Source: Casimicrobiaceae bacterium
GTDB lineage: Bacteria; Pseudomonadota; Gammaproteobacteria; Burkholderiales; Casimicrobiaceae
Length of the DNA stretch: 64,000 nt
Assembly: GCA_025056355.1 (NCBI GenBank)
Contig: JANWWI010000006.1
Span: 1-64,000, forward strand
Reading direction: 5' to 3'
How positions within the stretch are numbered: the first letter of the stretch is position 1; each line of letters opens with the position of its first letter. The notes beneath the pieces are model-generated. The model did not search any database and was not told where the DNA came from. It worked only from the letters and a program-made list of their open reading frames with translations. Positions 12,578 through 22,609 of the stretch are shown piece after piece. The position numbers were made by a program, and so were the translations under genes.

Positions 12578-13320
12578 TGCGTTCGTTGTCGCGCTCCCGT
12601 CTCGGTGTCCCCTCGTGGCTGTCGGCGCAACCGCCCCTCGGCCGGCCGCTTGCGGCAGTCTTTGCCCTTTGGCTCACCGCGGCGCTTGCCAGCGCGGCTT
12701 CACGACCGGCCGAGGAACGACCCAGCGGCCTCGAACCACCGAACACGGCGCTATTCACGCGACTCTGCACCAACACCGCCGATCTGGCCGAGTGCGGCAA
12801 AAAGATCGAAGCCGAGCTGCTGCGTCGGCCGGGCGCCTCGAGCATCGCGCGGCGCGACGGTCGGTTGCTGGCCATCACGATTCCGGGCGACGTCCCGTAC
12901 TTGTTCGAAGATCAACCGGGCGAAGCGGGACCTGACGTGAGCTTCTATGGCTACGTGGCCCCAGCCAATGCCGTCGTGCTCTACCGCGCCCGCGGTGACC
13001 GGCTTGACTTTCTCGTGCTCGACCGCTCAACCGGCAGCGTGACCGAACTGCCCAATGAACCGAAGTTCAACCGCGACGGGCGCTACTTCGCCACAGCGGA
13101 TTTCTGCAAGGACGGTTGCGAAAACCGGATCGCCGTCTGGCGGCTGGAGCGCCGCGGCGCCGTGCGCGAGCGCGTGTTTGCGCCGCGCACGCCGTGGGAT
13201 GATGCCGAGGTGAGCTGGGGTTCAAACACGCGGCTCATCGTCGATGTGACGGAAGGGTCGCGCTCCTACTCGTTCAATCTTGATGTCAACGACCCGCGTT
13301 GGACGGTGCTGTCTCCGTGA
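12577..13320 (+). CDS. Exported protein of unknown function
   Basis: 247 aa. The N-terminus has a charged stretch and a hydrophobic segment ([18 protein letters not shown], about 27-44) that looks like a signal peptide with AxA cleavage. The mature part is acidic to neutral with four cysteines ([12 protein letters not shown] and FCKDGCEN) that could form disulfides, and beta-rich sequence. I do not recognise the family. Its start shares one base with the stop of the metalloprotease gene, suggesting co-expression with that protease, for example as a partner or inhibitor; that is inference. Confidence 0.7.
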   Translation: MRSLSRSRLGVPSWLSAQPPLGRPLAAVFALWLTAALASAASRPAEERPSGLEPPNTALFTRLCTNTADLAECGKKIEAELLRRPGASSIARRDGRLLAITIPGDVPYLFEDQPGEAGPDVSFYGYVAPANAVVLYRARGDRLDFLVLDRSTGSVTELPNEPKFNRDGRYFATADFCKDGCENRIAVWRLERRGAVRERVFAPRTPWDDAEVSWGSNTRLIVDVTEGSRSYSFNLDVNDPRWTVLSP

Positions 13321-14053
13321 GGCGGCCGCCGCAAGCGCCGCCGGCGAGGCAACAACGCCCGGCGCCGCGGCTTCTGGGGACAGGCCGCCGCGCCGAATCC
13401 GCAGCTATGTGCTGCGCGGCGGACGGCTCTCGCCCAAGCAGCGCCGCGGACTCGAGTTGCTTCTGCCGCGTTATGGCGTGGCCTTCGCGCCGCAACGCCC
13501 GGACTGGGATGCGCTGTTTGGCCGATGCGCGCCGCGCGTGCTCGAAGTCGGCTTCGGCATGGGCCAGACCACGGCCCAGATGGCCGCGGCGATGCCGGAT
13601 CGCGACTTCATCGCCGTCGAAGTGCACGCGCCGGGGGTGGGCAACCTCTGCAACCTGCTTGCCGAAGGTGGTCTCACCAACGTCCGCATCGTGCAGCACG
13701 ATGCCGTTGAAGTACTCGAATGGATGATTGCGCCGGCCTCGCTGACCGCCGTGCATATCTACTTTCCCGATCCCTGGCCGAAGAAGCGCCACCACAAGCG
13801 CCGCCTGATCCAGCCGCCCTTTGTTGCGCTCGTGGCGAGCCGGCTCGCACCGGATGGCTACCTGCATCTGGCCACCGATTGGGAGCCCTACGCCGAGCAG
13901 ATGTTGGCCGTACTCTCAGCAGAGCCGCTGCTTGCCAACACGGTCTCCGGTTACGCGCCGCGACCGTCTTGGCGACCGCAGACCAAGTTCGAGCAGCGGG
14001 GCCGAGCCTTGGGCCATGGAACGTGGGACCTTATTTTTCGCCGCCGTGCATGA
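13283..14053 (+). CDS. trmB: tRNA (guanine-N7-)-methyltransferase TrmB
   Basis: SAM-dependent methylation of G46 in tRNA. 256 aa from ATG 13283. Signatures: [12 protein letters not shown] for SAM binding (about 90-101), the diagnostic [18 protein letters not shown] (about 157-174), and [17 protein letters not shown] at the C-terminus. The first 35 residues are low-complexity and the start is uncertain: no ribosome site precedes ATG 13283, and it lies 38 bp inside the upstream gene. No ATG or GTG follows until the conserved domain begins. The 3' end overlaps the convergent ligase gene by 23 bp. Confidence 0.94.
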   Translation: MSTTRVGRCCLREAAAASAAGEATTPGAAASGDRPPRRIRSYVLRGGRLSPKQRRGLELLLPRYGVAFAPQRPDWDALFGRCAPRVLEVGFGMGQTTAQMAAAMPDRDFIAVEVHAPGVGNLCNLLAEGGLTNVRIVQHDAVEVLEWMIAPASLTAVHIYFPDPWPKKRHHKRRLIQPPFVALVASRLAPDGYLHLATDWEPYAEQMLAVLSAEPLLANTVSGYAPRPSWRPQTKFEQRGRALGHGTWDLIFRRRA

Positions 14054-15818
14054 GCGGGCCCAATGAAGGGCGGGGCAGGCTCGCCGCCCTCGGCAGGCCA
14101 CGCCACGCCGGATGCGGGGGGAATTCGGCGGCGCGCTCCATGACCCAGCGCAGCCTGGCTTGGTCGCCGGCCCGCGCGAGCGCCCGGGCGTAGGCAGCAA
14201 GCAGCGCCTCATCGATCAGATAGCGCATCGGACGCTCGAACCACGCAAGCGGCGCATGCTCGCCCGCAAGCATGATCGCGGCGTAGTCTCCGAGGTGTCC
14301 GAAAAAGCAGCTGCCTTGCAAAGCCTTTGCTTCGGAAAGCCGGGCGGCGACGGAGCTGTTGCCCGCGTCCCCGGCGTTGAGCCGCGCGAGTCGCCGATAG
14401 TCAAGAAGCACCGCAAGCGAGACCGCGAGCACCCCCGCGACGCCGAGCGCTGCGAGCGCGCGGCGAAGCCGCGACGGAGCTGCTGTCACAGGCGCACCGC
14501 AAGCGCCGGAGCGCGACTCGGATCGAGCGCTCGGCCCCGCAACCGCCAGCGCCAACAGCGCCACGCTCGGCAGCAGAAAGTAACTAAACCAAAACGGATG
14601 CTCGACCAGGCTGTGCGCGAGGACGACGAACAGAAACGCCGCCAGCGTCCACCGCTCGGCCTGCTGTTCGTGCGAGCCAGACCAACGGACCCAGGCACGC
14701 CAGGCGATCATTGCGATGGCAACCAGCAGCGTCAGGGTGACGGGTAACCCGAACTCGACGGCCCAATGCAGCACCAGGTTGTGCGCATGATCGAAGAGAT
14801 CGGGCGCACGGTCCGGAAGCGGGGCAAGCGTCCAGGCCCAATTGAACAGCCCAAAGCCGTGCCCCCAAAGTGGCGCGGCGGCGATGAGCGCGATCGCGTT
14901 ACGCCAGAGCATCAGCCGATGCTCGAGCGAGTCGGGCGCCGGAAGCCAGCCGACTAGCGCCGCGCCAACCGCAACGACGGGCGACAACAAAAGCGCAAGC
15001 GCGATCCCCCGCACGACGGGCCGCCGCCCCCCCGCAGCGTGCAACGCCGCCGCTGCAAGCCAACAGGCGATTGCAAGTCCCGTGCGCGACTGCGTGGCAA
15101 GCAACACGAGCGCAAACGCCCCGAGTGCCAAAGCGCGCTCGATCGGCCGATCGCGGAGCCGATAGGCCGCTGCGATCGCCGCCCAGAGCGCAAGGACGGC
15201 CAGGTGATTGGGCTGCGCCAGAAGCCCAACGGCACGGCCGTTAGCGGCAAAGGCGGTCCGCACAATCACCCCCGGCGCGACCCAGTCGACGAACACGACC
15301 ACCGCGTTGCCAACGCCTGCGACCAACACGCCCAAACACAGGCTTCGCAGCGCGGTCTTGACGGGGAACAGCTCAAAACCGGTCAGGGCGACGGTCAGTA
15401 CGGCCGCCGTCCCCAGGACGAGCAACGGCAGCACGAGCAACGACGGCGGGCTTGCGTGCGTAAGTGCGCTTGCCGCCTGGACCAGCGCGACAAGCAGCCA
15501 CCAGCCGGCCAAGGCAAGGCTCTCGGGCCGCGGCTGCGCGACGCGCCTGCCCGCCCCGAACCAAAGCGCAGCAAGCAGCGCCCACGCCGTCACGCAGACC
15601 CAGTGACTCATGAACTGGGCAATGGGTGGGGGCTGCCACGGCCAAAGCAACGGCGCCGCCACGGCGGCGGCCAAAAGCATGGCAACGCCGCGCTCAAGCC
15701 AGGCGCGCGGCGCGTGAGGGGCGCTCAACTCCACTGGGCCGGCCGCCGTTGAAGCTGAATCGATTGGGCGAGGCCTCGGCCGACCGCGTCGCCAATCAGC
15801 GACAGGCCTGTCGTACAC
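14031..15818 (-). CDS. Wzy/WaaL/PglL-family polytopic glycan ligase, probably a PglL-like protein O-oligosaccharyltransferase
   Basis: Integral membrane protein of up to 595 aa with about 12 hydrophobic segments and a soluble C-terminal tail of about 120 residues. The loop motifs fit PglL/PilO ligases: [14 protein letters not shown] (about 200), [18 protein letters not shown] (about 355) and [16 protein letters not shown] (about 420). The two His regions face the periplasm in known members, where lipid-linked glycan is passed to a protein or lipid A core. Start GTG 15818 is uncertain; an in-frame GTG at about residue 30 is possible. No other glycan gene is adjacent. Target (pilin, other exported protein, or lipopolysaccharide) cannot be told from sequence. 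Confidence 0.8.
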   Translation of the reverse strand: MYDRPVADWRRGRPRPRPIDSASTAAGPVELSAPHAPRAWLERGVAMLLAAAVAAPLLWPWQPPPIAQFMSHWVCVTAWALLAALWFGAGRRVAQPRPESLALAGWWLLVALVQAASALTHASPPSLLVLPLLVLGTAAVLTVALTGFELFPVKTALRSLCLGVLVAGVGNAVVVFVDWVAPGVIVRTAFAANGRAVGLLAQPNHLAVLALWAAIAAAYRLRDRPIERALALGAFALVLLATQSRTGLAIACWLAAAALHAAGGRRPVVRGIALALLLSPVVAVGAALVGWLPAPDSLEHRLMLWRNAIALIAAAPLWGHGFGLFNWAWTLAPLPDRAPDLFDHAHNLVLHWAVEFGLPVTLTLLVAIAMIAWRAWVRWSGSHEQQAERWTLAAFLFVVLAHSLVEHPFWFSYFLLPSVALLALAVAGPSARSESRSGACGAPVTAAPSRLRRALAALGVAGVLAVSLAVLLDYRRLARLNAGDAGNSSVAARLSEAKALQGSCFFGHLGDYAAIMLAGEHAPLAWFERPMRYLIDEALLAAYARALARAGDQARLRWVMERAAEFPPHPAWRGLPRAASLPRPSLGPLMHGGEK

Positions 15819-15899
15819 ACGGTCAACTGCTTTAGCATCATATCCCTTGGCCGCGGCCTAGGGGTCGCATCAGAGCTCGGTCGCGGCTAGTATCTCGTT

Positions 15900-16874
15900 T
15901 TGCCCTCTCGCCCGGAATTGTCGTCCGTGTCCGTCGTTGTTTCGCTCATCCGCTGGTTCGCGGTCGTCTTCGGCGCTGCTGGGGTGCTTTTTGTGCCCAC
16001 GGCCAGGGCCGAAGTCATCGGCTACGCGGTCGGAAACGTCGGCGGCACGAGCACCCTCTACCGCATCGACTTCAACACCGGCGAGGCTTGGGTCATCGGC
16101 GCAACGGGAACGAGCAAAATCGAAGGGCTTGCCTTGTCGCCCGAGGGTCAGCTCTACGGGGTCAACCCGGCGTCCGCGCAGCTTCTGCGCTGCGCCACAA
16201 CGAGCGGGGCCTGCTCGGTCGTGGGCACGCTCACCGGTGTGACCCCGACCGTCAACGGCAACGCCGGGCTGGCCTTCGGCTTGGACGGCCGTCTCTACCT
16301 CGGCGTCAACGGCGCGCTCTACCGAGTCGATCCGAATACGGCCGCTGCCACATCCGTCGGGGCGACGGGGGTGGCGCTCGGCGGACTGGCGCAAATCGCA
16401 CCGCAACCGAACTGCCCCTCTGGGCTCTATGGCCTCGGTTCAAACACCGATCGCGGCAAATTGTTCTGCCTGAACCCGAACACTGGCGCCGCAACCACCG
16501 TGGCCACGTTGTCGGGTCTGTCGCCGGTCGATGGCGGTCTCGATGGGTTGTCGGACGGTAACCTCCTCTACGCAGTGGCAGACAACGGCAGTTCGGCAAG
16601 CCAGATTTTCCGAATCGCGCCGGACAAGCTCGTCGCCGAGGACATTCGTCCGGTCACGCTCCAGGGAGCGCCCGTCACGGGGCTCGAAAGCCTTGCCGTG
16701 GCACCTCTGCCCGAGCCGCTCGTCCCACACTCGAGTGAGGCCTACACGGTTCCCACGCTTGCGGCGGTGCCGCTTGCGCTACTTGGCGTACTACTGGGCC
16801 TAAGCGGCATGCTCGGCTTGCGCCGTGCGGCACGCCGAGCCGCAACCGCCGGCACACCACCCTCAGCGAAATAA
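15900..16874 (+). CDS. Exported beta-propeller-like protein with IPTL-type C-terminal sorting signal
   Basis: 324 aa. Signal peptide (hydrophobic about 15-33, ending ARA before EVIGYA), then repeated short blades of the type [30 protein letters not shown] and [15 protein letters not shown], suggesting a small beta-propeller. The tail [17 protein letters not shown] plus basic residues matches the three-part IPTL-CTERM layout (VPTL motif, hydrophobic helix, RRAARRA). Such proteins are processed by an exosortase-type enzyme encoded elsewhere. The start is unclear: TTG 15900, TTG 15918 and GTG 15927 are all in frame. Transcribed away from the PglL-like gene, so they share an 81-bp promoter region. 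The 3' end overlaps trpC by 12 bp. Confidence 0.75.
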   Translation: MPSRPELSSVSVVVSLIRWFAVVFGAAGVLFVPTARAEVIGYAVGNVGGTSTLYRIDFNTGEAWVIGATGTSKIEGLALSPEGQLYGVNPASAQLLRCATTSGACSVVGTLTGVTPTVNGNAGLAFGLDGRLYLGVNGALYRVDPNTAAATSVGATGVALGGLAQIAPQPNCPSGLYGLGSNTDRGKLFCLNPNTGAATTVATLSGLSPVDGGLDGLSDGNLLYAVADNGSSASQIFRIAPDKLVAEDIRPVTLQGAPVTGLESLAVAPLPEPLVPHSSEAYTVPTLAAVPLALLGVLLGLSGMLGLRRAARRAATAGTPPSAK

Positions 16875-17660
16875 GCGCGCCAGTTCTTCGCCGGGCTCGG
16901 AGGCACGCATGAATGCCTCGCCGACGAGAAACGCCCGCACGCCCGCCGCGCTCATTCGAGCCACATCCTCGCGCGCGAGGATCCCGCTTTCCGTCACCAC
17001 GCGCCGATTGGCCGGAATTCGCGGCAAAAGCGTTAGGGTGGTCTCGAGCGCGACCTCGAAGCTGCGCAGATCGCGATTGTTGATGCCGATGAGCGGCGTG
17101 CTCAGGGTAAGCGCAACGTCGAGCTCCCGCGCATCGTGCACCTCGACGAGCACATCGAGCCCGAGGGCGCGGGCGAGTGCCTCGAGGGCACGTAGTCGCT
17201 GCACTTCGAGCGCGGCCACGATCAGCAGGATCGCATCAGCGCCCATCGCGGCGCTTTCGAAGACCTGATAGTCCTCCACGATGAAATCCTTGCGCAGCAC
17301 CGGCAGGTCGCAGGCCGCGCGGGCTTCGCGCAGGTGCTCGGGTGTGCCCTGGAAGTACTGGCAGTCGGTGAGCACGGACAAGCAGGCCGCCCCGTGCGCG
17401 GCGTAGCTTTGCGCGATGTTTGCCGGACGGAAGTCAGGGCGCAACAGCCCTTTGCTGGGGCTGGCCCGTTTGATCTCGGCGATCACGGCATGCGCCCCCG
17501 CGGCAATGGCCGCTTCGATCGAACGAGCGAAACCGCGCGGGGGATCGCTTGCCAGTCGGGCCTCGGCCTCGGCCCGAATCGCCTCGAGGGGGCGCTCGCT
17601 TGCAGCGTAGGCGACCTCCTCGCGTTTCGTGGCCAGAATGCGTTCGAGGATGGTCGCCAT
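16863..17660 (-). CDS. trpC: Indole-3-glycerol phosphate synthase
   Basis: Fourth step of tryptophan synthesis: ring closure of CdRP to indole-3-glycerol phosphate. 265 aa, monofunctional (no TrpF fusion). TIM-barrel signatures: [12 protein letters not shown] with catalytic Glu and Lys, [35 protein letters not shown] and VTESGI. It starts on the last base of the trpD stop codon (17660), so translation is probably coupled. Last gene of trpEGDC in this window. Confidence 0.97.
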   Translation of the reverse strand: MATILERILATKREEVAYAASERPLEAIRAEAEARLASDPPRGFARSIEAAIAAGAHAVIAEIKRASPSKGLLRPDFRPANIAQSYAAHGAACLSVLTDCQYFQGTPEHLREARAACDLPVLRKDFIVEDYQVFESAAMGADAILLIVAALEVQRLRALEALARALGLDVLVEVHDARELDVALTLSTPLIGINNRDLRSFEVALETTLTLLPRIPANRRVVTESGILAREDVARMSAAGVRAFLVGEAFMRASEPGEELARLFR

Positions 17661-18694
17661 CAGGCCGCCTTGCAGGACTGGGTAAAGGCCACGAACTCCT
17701 CGAGCTTGCGCCGCGCCGCGCCCGAGTCGATCGCCTGTCGCGCAAGCGCAATGCCGTCGCGAAGCGAAGGCGCAACATTGGCGGCGTAGAGCGCCGCGCC
17801 CGCATTGAGCAGCACCACCGAGAGCGCGGGCGAGGGCTGCCCCTCGAGCGCCGAAAGCAGCATGGCCTTCGATTCCTCGGCCGACTCCACGCGCAGGTTG
17901 CGCGTGGCACTCATCGGGAAGCCGAAGTCTTCGGGATGAATTTCGTATTCGTGGATTTGGCCGTGCCTGAGCTCGCCAACCAGCGTTGCAGCACCCAGCG
18001 AGATTTCATCGAGACAGTCCTTGCCGTGAACCACAAGCACGTGCTCGGCCCCCAGCCGTTGCATCACTCGCACCTGAATGCCGACGAGATCGGGATGAAA
18101 AACCCCCATCAAGGTATTGGGCGCGCGGGCCGGGTTGGTCAGAGGGCCGAGGATGTTGAAGAGCGTTTTTACGCCGAGCTCGCGGCGGATCGGTGCCACC
18201 ACTTTCATCGCTGCGTGGTGATTCGGCGCAAACATAAAGCCGATGCCGACGCGACGGATCGATTCGGCAATCTGCTCGGGCGTCAACATCAAATTGGCCC
18301 CGAGCGCCTCAAGAACATCGGCAGCGCCCGACTTTGACGAAACACCCCGGTTGCCATGCTTGGCCACCTTCGCCCCGGCCGCCGCCGCCACGAAGCTCGA
18401 GGCGGTGGAGATGTTGAAGGTATGCGACAAATCCCCTCCCGTGCCGACGATGTCGACCAGATGCGGCACATCGCCGACGTCGACCTGGGTGGCGAGCTCG
18501 CGCATCACCTGCGCTGCGGCGGTGATTTCGCCGATGGTCTCTTTCTTCACGCGCAGTCCGATGATGAAAGCGGCCACTTGCGCTGGCGTGAACTCCCCAG
18601 CCATGAGCTTTCTCATGAGCCAGAGCATCTCGTCTTGGAAGATTTCACGGTGTTCGACCGTGCGCTGAATCGCCTCCTGTATGGAAATTGGCAT
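17660..18694 (-). CDS. trpD: Anthranilate phosphoribosyltransferase
   Basis: Joins anthranilate to PRPP. 344 aa. Signatures: [19 protein letters not shown] (PRPP-binding GTGGD), [35 protein letters not shown] and [14 protein letters not shown] 18694 was chosen: it starts 10 bp after the trpG stop and matches the family N-terminus ([12 protein letters not shown]), while the frame extends 51 bp upstream into trpG. No fusion to TrpG. Confidence 0.97.
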   Translation of the reverse strand: MPISIQEAIQRTVEHREIFQDEMLWLMRKLMAGEFTPAQVAAFIIGLRVKKETIGEITAAAQVMRELATQVDVGDVPHLVDIVGTGGDLSHTFNISTASSFVAAAAGAKVAKHGNRGVSSKSGAADVLEALGANLMLTPEQIAESIRRVGIGFMFAPNHHAAMKVVAPIRRELGVKTLFNILGPLTNPARAPNTLMGVFHPDLVGIQVRVMQRLGAEHVLVVHGKDCLDEISLGAATLVGELRHGQIHEYEIHPEDFGFPMSATRNLRVESAEESKAMLLSALEGQPSPALSVVLLNAGAALYAANVAPSLRDGIALARQAIDSGAARRKLEEFVAFTQSCKAA

Positions 18695-18704
18695 CGCTAA
18701 CCAC

Positions 18705-19271
18705 CTACGCGAGGGAGAGGAAATTACGCAACAAGTCGTGACCATGCTCGGTCAGAATCGACTCGGGATGAAACTGCACGCCCCAGACCGGGAAGCGTTT
18801 GTGCCGGATCGCCATGATCTCACCGTCCTCGGCCTCGGCCATGACCGAAAGATCGGCCGGCAGGCTCGCGCGCTCGATGACAAGCGAGTGATACCGGATG
18901 ACGGTGAAGGGCGAGGGGATGCCGGAGAAAATGTCCTGGCGGTTGTGCGTGACCGAGCTCGTCTTGCCATGCATGATGCGCCGTGCACGCACGATACGGC
19001 CGCCGAAGGCCGCACCAATCGACTGATGCCCGAGGCAGACGCCGAGGATCGGCACGCGGCCGGCAAAGGCACGCACCAGTGGCACCGATATTCCCGCCTC
19101 ATTCGGCGTGCACGGACCAGGCGAAATCACGATTCGCTCGGGCGACAGGGCGGCCACACCCGCCAGATCGATTGCGTCGTTGCGGACGACCTTGACCTGC
19201 GCGCCGAGCTCCCCCAAGTACTGCGCGAGGTTCCAGGTGAAGCTGTCGTAATTGTCGATCAGCAGGATCAT
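18705..19271 (-). CDS. trpG: Anthranilate synthase glutamine amidotransferase subunit
   Basis: Supplies ammonia from glutamine to TrpE. 188 aa class I amidotransferase: [18 protein letters not shown] at the N-terminus, nucleophile elbow [10 protein letters not shown] (catalytic Cys, about 79), and C-terminal QFHPES with the catalytic His and Glu. ATG 19271 overlaps the trpE stop as ATGA. It may also serve p-aminobenzoate synthesis, as in several bacteria; the trp context makes tryptophan the primary role. Confidence 0.97.
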   Translation of the reverse strand: MILLIDNYDSFTWNLAQYLGELGAQVKVVRNDAIDLAGVAALSPERIVISPGPCTPNEAGISVPLVRAFAGRVPILGVCLGHQSIGAAFGGRIVRARRIMHGKTSSVTHNRQDIFSGIPSPFTVIRYHSLVIERASLPADLSVMAEAEDGEIMAIRHKRFPVWGVQFHPESILTEHGHDLLRNFLSLA

Positions 19272-20758
19272 CGCGCCGCCCCTTCGTCGAGTCCGCCTTG
19301 CACCATCTCGGCCGCGCGCAGGACGGAACGCGCCTTGGCTAGGGTTTCCTCCCATTCGCGCTCAGGCACGGAGTCGTAGACGATTCCCGCGCCGGCCTGA
19401 GCGTAGAGGGTGCGGTTGTGAATGACCGCCGTCCGGATCGCGATGCACAGATCCATGTCGCCCTGATAGCTCATGTAGCCGACCGCGCCCCCATAGAGGC
19501 CGCGTTTGACCGGCTCGAGATCGTGAATGATCTCGAGCGCTCGAATCTTGGGCGCCCCCGACAGCGTGCCGGCCGGAAAGGTGGCACGCAGCACGTCGAT
19601 GTTGTGTGTGCCGGGCTTGAGCCGCCCCTCGACATTGCTCACGATGTGCATGACGTGCGAGTAGCGCTCAATCAGCATCTTGTCACGCACGACCACGGAG
19701 CCGATTTCGGCAATGCGGCCGACGTCGTTTCGCCCGAGATCGATCAGCATCACGTGCTCGGCAAGTTCTTTTTCATCGGCGAGCAACTCCTCGGCGAGCC
19801 GCGCATCCTCCTCGGGCGTTGCGCCGCGTCGCCGCGTGCCTGCGATCGGGCGCACAGTGACTGTCTCGCCTTCGCGCCGCACGAGAATTTCCGGTGAGGC
19901 GCCAACGACGTGAAAATCGCCGAAGTCATAGAAAAACATGTACGGCGACGGATTGAGCGTGCGTAGCGCCCGATAGAGCGAAATGGGGGGCTCGGGAAAT
20001 TCGAGCGCCATGCGCTGCGAGATCACCACTTGCATGCAATCGCCCGCGGTCACGAGCGCCTGGCAGCGTCGAACCGCCGCTTCGAATTCCGCCTGCCCCA
20101 TCAGCGAGCGCGGGCGCGCCACGGTCGTGGGCGGCTGCAGGGGTAGTTTGACCGGCGCGCGCAGCTGCTCACGAATCTCGGCGAGGCGGCAACGCGCCTT
20201 TCGATAGGCATCCGGCCGGGACGGATCGGCATAGACGATCAGCGAAATCGTGCCCGCAAGGTTGTCCACGACGGCCAATTCCTCGGTCAGCAAGAGCACG
20301 ATGTCCGGCAGTCCGAGCGGATCGGGCTTCGGATGTTCCGCCGCATGGCGCGCAAGCCGCGGCTCGATGTAGTGCGCCGTTTCAAAGCCGAAGTAGCCGG
20401 TCAGCCCGCCGGCAAAGCGCGGCAGCCCGGGCACCGTGGCAACGCGAAACTGCGCTTGATAGGCAGCCAGATACTCAAGCGGATCCTCAGCCCAGTGCTT
20501 GGACAAACCGTACTCGGTGATGTGAGTGATTTCGTGCCCACGCACTTCGATGCGGCTTTTGGTGCGCAAGCCGATGAAGCTGTAGCGCCCAAAGCGTTCG
20601 CCGCCGACCACGCTTTCGAGCAAAAACGTGTAGCGATCGTTGGCGAGTTTCAGGTAGAGCGACAGGGGCGTGTCCAGATCGGCGAGCGTGCGCTCAACCA
20701 GCGGAATGCGCGTGTAGCCCTGTTGGGCAAGGCGAAAAAATTCGGCTTCGGTCATCAT
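19268..20758 (-). CDS. trpE: Anthranilate synthase component I
   Basis: Converts chorismate and ammonia to anthranilate. 496 aa, normal length. The N-terminal domain keeps the LLES motif that binds feedback tryptophan; the catalytic domain has [43 protein letters not shown] and [15 protein letters not shown]. Two adjacent ATG codons (20758, 20755) are possible starts; the one at 20758 is kept. The gene is preceded by a leader of about 320 nt containing a Trp-rich mini-ORF, so transcription attenuation or a related mechanism is likely in addition to enzyme feedback. Confidence 0.97.
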   Translation of the reverse strand: MMTEAEFFRLAQQGYTRIPLVERTLADLDTPLSLYLKLANDRYTFLLESVVGGERFGRYSFIGLRTKSRIEVRGHEITHITEYGLSKHWAEDPLEYLAAYQAQFRVATVPGLPRFAGGLTGYFGFETAHYIEPRLARHAAEHPKPDPLGLPDIVLLLTEELAVVDNLAGTISLIVYADPSRPDAYRKARCRLAEIREQLRAPVKLPLQPPTTVARPRSLMGQAEFEAAVRRCQALVTAGDCMQVVISQRMALEFPEPPISLYRALRTLNPSPYMFFYDFGDFHVVGASPEILVRREGETVTVRPIAGTRRRGATPEEDARLAEELLADEKELAEHVMLIDLGRNDVGRIAEIGSVVVRDKMLIERYSHVMHIVSNVEGRLKPGTHNIDVLRATFPAGTLSGAPKIRALEIIHDLEPVKRGLYGGAVGYMSYQGDMDLCIAIRTAVIHNRTLYAQAGAGIVYDSVPEREWEETLAKARSVLRAAEMVQGGLDEGAAR

Positions 20759-20814
20759 GGCATGTTCTTTACGTGTCGAGTTCGGCCTGGGCTCTGAATC
20801 GCTTCGATCGCCTC

Positions 20815-20912
20815 GGCCCCCTCAGGGGCCCGGTTCGATCGGTCGTGATCATCGGCTCGGGTGTTGCAAGGACCGGAGGCTCCGGTCGGGGGACAGCGTC
20901 CGCAACTGACGC
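20815..20912 (-). promoter_or_regulatory. Candidate trp attenuator region: three hairpins between leader peptide and trpE
   Basis: Reading leftwards from the leader peptide: a 5-bp hairpin at 20896-20912 (GCGTC / GACGC), a perfect 7-bp hairpin at 20871-20887 (GACCGGA / TCCGGTC, three-base loop), and a GC-only 6-bp hairpin at 20815-20830 (GGCCCC, loop TGAG, GGGGCC). In addition GGUGGC across the tandem Trp codons can pair with GCCAUC just after the leader stop. No hairpin has a U-run, so a classical terminator is not seen; a Rho-dependent or translational switch is possible. Confidence 0.5.
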
Positions 20913-20932
20913 AGCAGAGCTTCTTCGATGGC

Positions 20933-20980
20933 CTAACGCCACGAGATGCCTTGCCACCAAAACCCGAACGGTTTGAACAT
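20933..20980 (-). CDS. trpL: trp operon leader peptide (15 aa, tandem Trp codons)
   Basis: Mini-ORF ATG 20980 to TAG 20933 encoding MFKPFGFWWQGISWR. Three of 15 residues are Trp, two in tandem (codons 8-9, 20954-20959) and one at codon 14, which is the pattern of amino-acid-sensing leader peptides. It lies about 175 nt before trpE and downstream of a plausible promoter. No strong Shine-Dalgarno is visible before the ATG (CCACGGGC only). Ribosome stalling at the Trp codons when charged tRNA-Trp is scarce would change the folding of the RNA that follows. Confidence 0.75.
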   Translation of the reverse strand: MFKPFGFWWQGISWR

Positions 20981-21081
20981 GCCCGTGGAAGACACAGTGC
21001 ACGGCTATCTGCCGCGCTTGCAGAGTCGAGCGCCGCGCGCGCCGCGGCCGGGAACGCCGGCCACGGCGCATGCAGACCAAC

Positions 21082-21110
21082 AATGTAACCGCGAATAGGG
21101 TGACCCGCAA
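21082..21110 (-). promoter_or_regulatory. Putative trp operon promoter
   Basis: On the minus strand, TTGCGG (21105-21110) and TACATT (21082-21087) are separated by 17 bp. Transcription would start near 21075, giving a leader of about 95 nt before trpL and 315 nt before trpE. Each hexamer matches the sigma-70 consensus at four of six positions. Confidence 0.45.
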
Positions 21111-21180
21111 ATTCGTTTGCCCGCCGAATCGACAACAATTGTGGGCTGTGCGACCGCCGTGGCACCATCCTTCAACCCGA

Positions 21181-21627
21181 ATGGCCAAGTCCTCATCCGA
21201 TCCACCGCCCTCAACGCCGCCCGAGCGCGAAGAGCAACTTCGCTCGCCCCGTGGCGCGCGGATCTCGGTTGCGATCGACCCGACGCCGTTTTATCTGCCC
21301 GAGCAAAGCGACCCCGCGCAGAATCTCTACACCTTTGCCTACCACATCGTGATCGTCAACACGGGCGAGGTCACTGTGAAGTTGCTGTCGCGGCATTGGA
21401 TCATCACCGACGGCGACGGCAAGGTCGAGCACGTTCGCGGCGAAGGCGTCGTGGGACAACAACCCGTCCTTGCCCCCGGCGAGCGGTTTAGCTACACGAG
21501 CGGCTCGCGCTTTCGCACGCCCGTGGGCACGATGGAAGGCAGCTATCGCTTCGTGACCGAAGACGGCACCGTGTTCGACGCCGCGATCCCTCGCTTCACG
21601 CTCTCGGTTCAGCGCACGCTGCACTGA
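21181..21627 (+). CDS. apaG: ApaG family protein
   Basis: 148 aa, fibronectin-III-like single-domain protein; the family is linked to Co/Mg homeostasis and phosphate signalling, without a settled biochemical role. Signatures: FAYHIVIVNTGEVTVKLLSRHWIITDGDG (about 60-88), VRGEGVVGQQPVLAPGERFSYTSG and TPVGTMEGSYRFV. It carries about 20 extra Ser/Pro-rich residues at the N-terminus. ATG 21181 was chosen as the last ATG before the domain; the frame is open for another 111 bp upstream. Divergent from the trp operon. Confidence 0.93.
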   Translation: MAKSSSDPPPSTPPEREEQLRSPRGARISVAIDPTPFYLPEQSDPAQNLYTFAYHIVIVNTGEVTVKLLSRHWIITDGDGKVEHVRGEGVVGQQPVLAPGERFSYTSGSRFRTPVGTMEGSYRFVTEDGTVFDAAIPRFTLSVQRTLH

Positions 21628-21805
21628 AGCAAGCTCGCACAAGCGCTAGGGTGTCACCGGGCAGGGCTCGTTGCCACGGGGTCCCGCGGCGGAAGTTCTT
21701 GCCGTGATGGGCTTCAAGCGCTCTTGCCGACGGCCCCGTCACTGCGCGACGCAGGCCTGCGAAAACCCACGCGGGGCTTGGTCGCGCGGGACGGTGTTTT
21801 GCGCC

Positions 21806-21997
21806 TCACCGCCCCGAGGCTTTCCGATCCTCGTCGTGCTCGCCGTGGCCCGAGTCGCGCTCAGGCTTTCCGACTTGCTCGAAGCGCGCACGCTCAGACG
21901 GAGGCGGGCTGCGCATCACCCAGATGATCAGGCCGACGAAAAGCGCTCCCGCCACGAGCGCTTCAAGCAACACGATCCAAAAACCACCCGCAAGCAT
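21806..21997 (-). CDS. Small single-pass membrane protein, unknown
   Basis: 63 aa. A hydrophobic segment (FWIVLLEALVAGALFVGLIIWVM, about 6-28) is followed by a charged tail (ERARFEQVGKPERDSGHGEHDEDRK). The membrane-helix-plus-hydrophilic-tail pattern argues for a real gene, but I recognise no family and the ribosome site is weak. The flanking stretches 21628-21805 and 21998-22121 hold nothing else I can support. It lies just downstream of the cytochrome c' gene on the same strand. Confidence 0.5.
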   Translation of the reverse strand: MLAGGFWIVLLEALVAGALFVGLIIWVMRSPPPSERARFEQVGKPERDSGHGEHDEDRKASGR

Positions 21998-22121
21998 CGT
22001 TCATCCAGCCAGGGCGGAATCGACTCGGCATGCCCTGCACGCGCAATCGTAGCCGCCCCGTGGATTGAGCTCGCCTCAACGCCACCGAGCCGCGTGGTGG
22101 CCGCTAGCGACGGCCCTCGCG

Positions 22122-22574
22122 TTACTGCATGCGAAAGTCGTCGTGGCAGGCCTTGCACGCGCCCCCGACCACGCCGACCTGTCGCTTGAAGCCAGCCTCA
22201 TCGCCCGCCTTGGCGAGATCGGCTAGTTTTTTTATCTCCTCCTGCATCTTGTCCGCCGCGGCTTTGAACTTCGCCTGCTGAGTCCAGATCTCGGGCTTGG
22301 CTTTGGTGTTGCCGACTTTATCGGTGCCCGGCGCAAACCCCTCCCAAGGCATGGCCGAGAGCACCACCAGCCGCGCCGTCCGCGCTTCGGCGTCCGCTTT
22401 GTTGAATGGCTGTTCCCCGCGCGCCACCGGACCGAGCGGACTGAAATACCAGCCAATCAGCGCAAAGGCGGACTGGCGTTGCTTGACGAAGTTTTCCGGC
22501 TTCGGTTGGGCCAGCGCTGAGCCGGCAAGGGCGGCCACGGCAGTGGCTACGGCAAGAGAAGTTCTGAGTTTCAT
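22122..22574 (-). CDS. Cytochrome c' (periplasmic)
   Basis: 150 aa with signal peptide (about 1-22, ALAGSALA). A four-helix bundle with a single haem site CKACHDDFR at the extreme C-terminus (about 140-148), the hallmark of class II cytochromes c'. Members bind NO or CO and protect against nitrosative stress or act in electron transfer. AAAGGA sits eight nt before the ATG. It follows a cytochrome b561 gene by 35 bp; the pair probably forms an electron-transfer couple between the quinone pool and the periplasm. Confidence 0.92.
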   Translation of the reverse strand: MKLRTSLAVATAVAALAGSALAQPKPENFVKQRQSAFALIGWYFSPLGPVARGEQPFNKADAEARTARLVVLSAMPWEGFAPGTDKVGNTKAKPEIWTQQAKFKAAADKMQEEIKKLADLAKAGDEAGFKRQVGVVGGACKACHDDFRMQ

Positions 22575-22609
22575 CGGGGGTTCCTTTCACAGGTTGAGGG
22601 ACAAAGTCG

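Noticed and set aside
15703..15841. Short frame starting at tandem ATG codons upstream of the PglL-like start
   Set aside because: It overlaps the ligase start out of frame, ends after about 38 codons and has no feature of a leader peptide.
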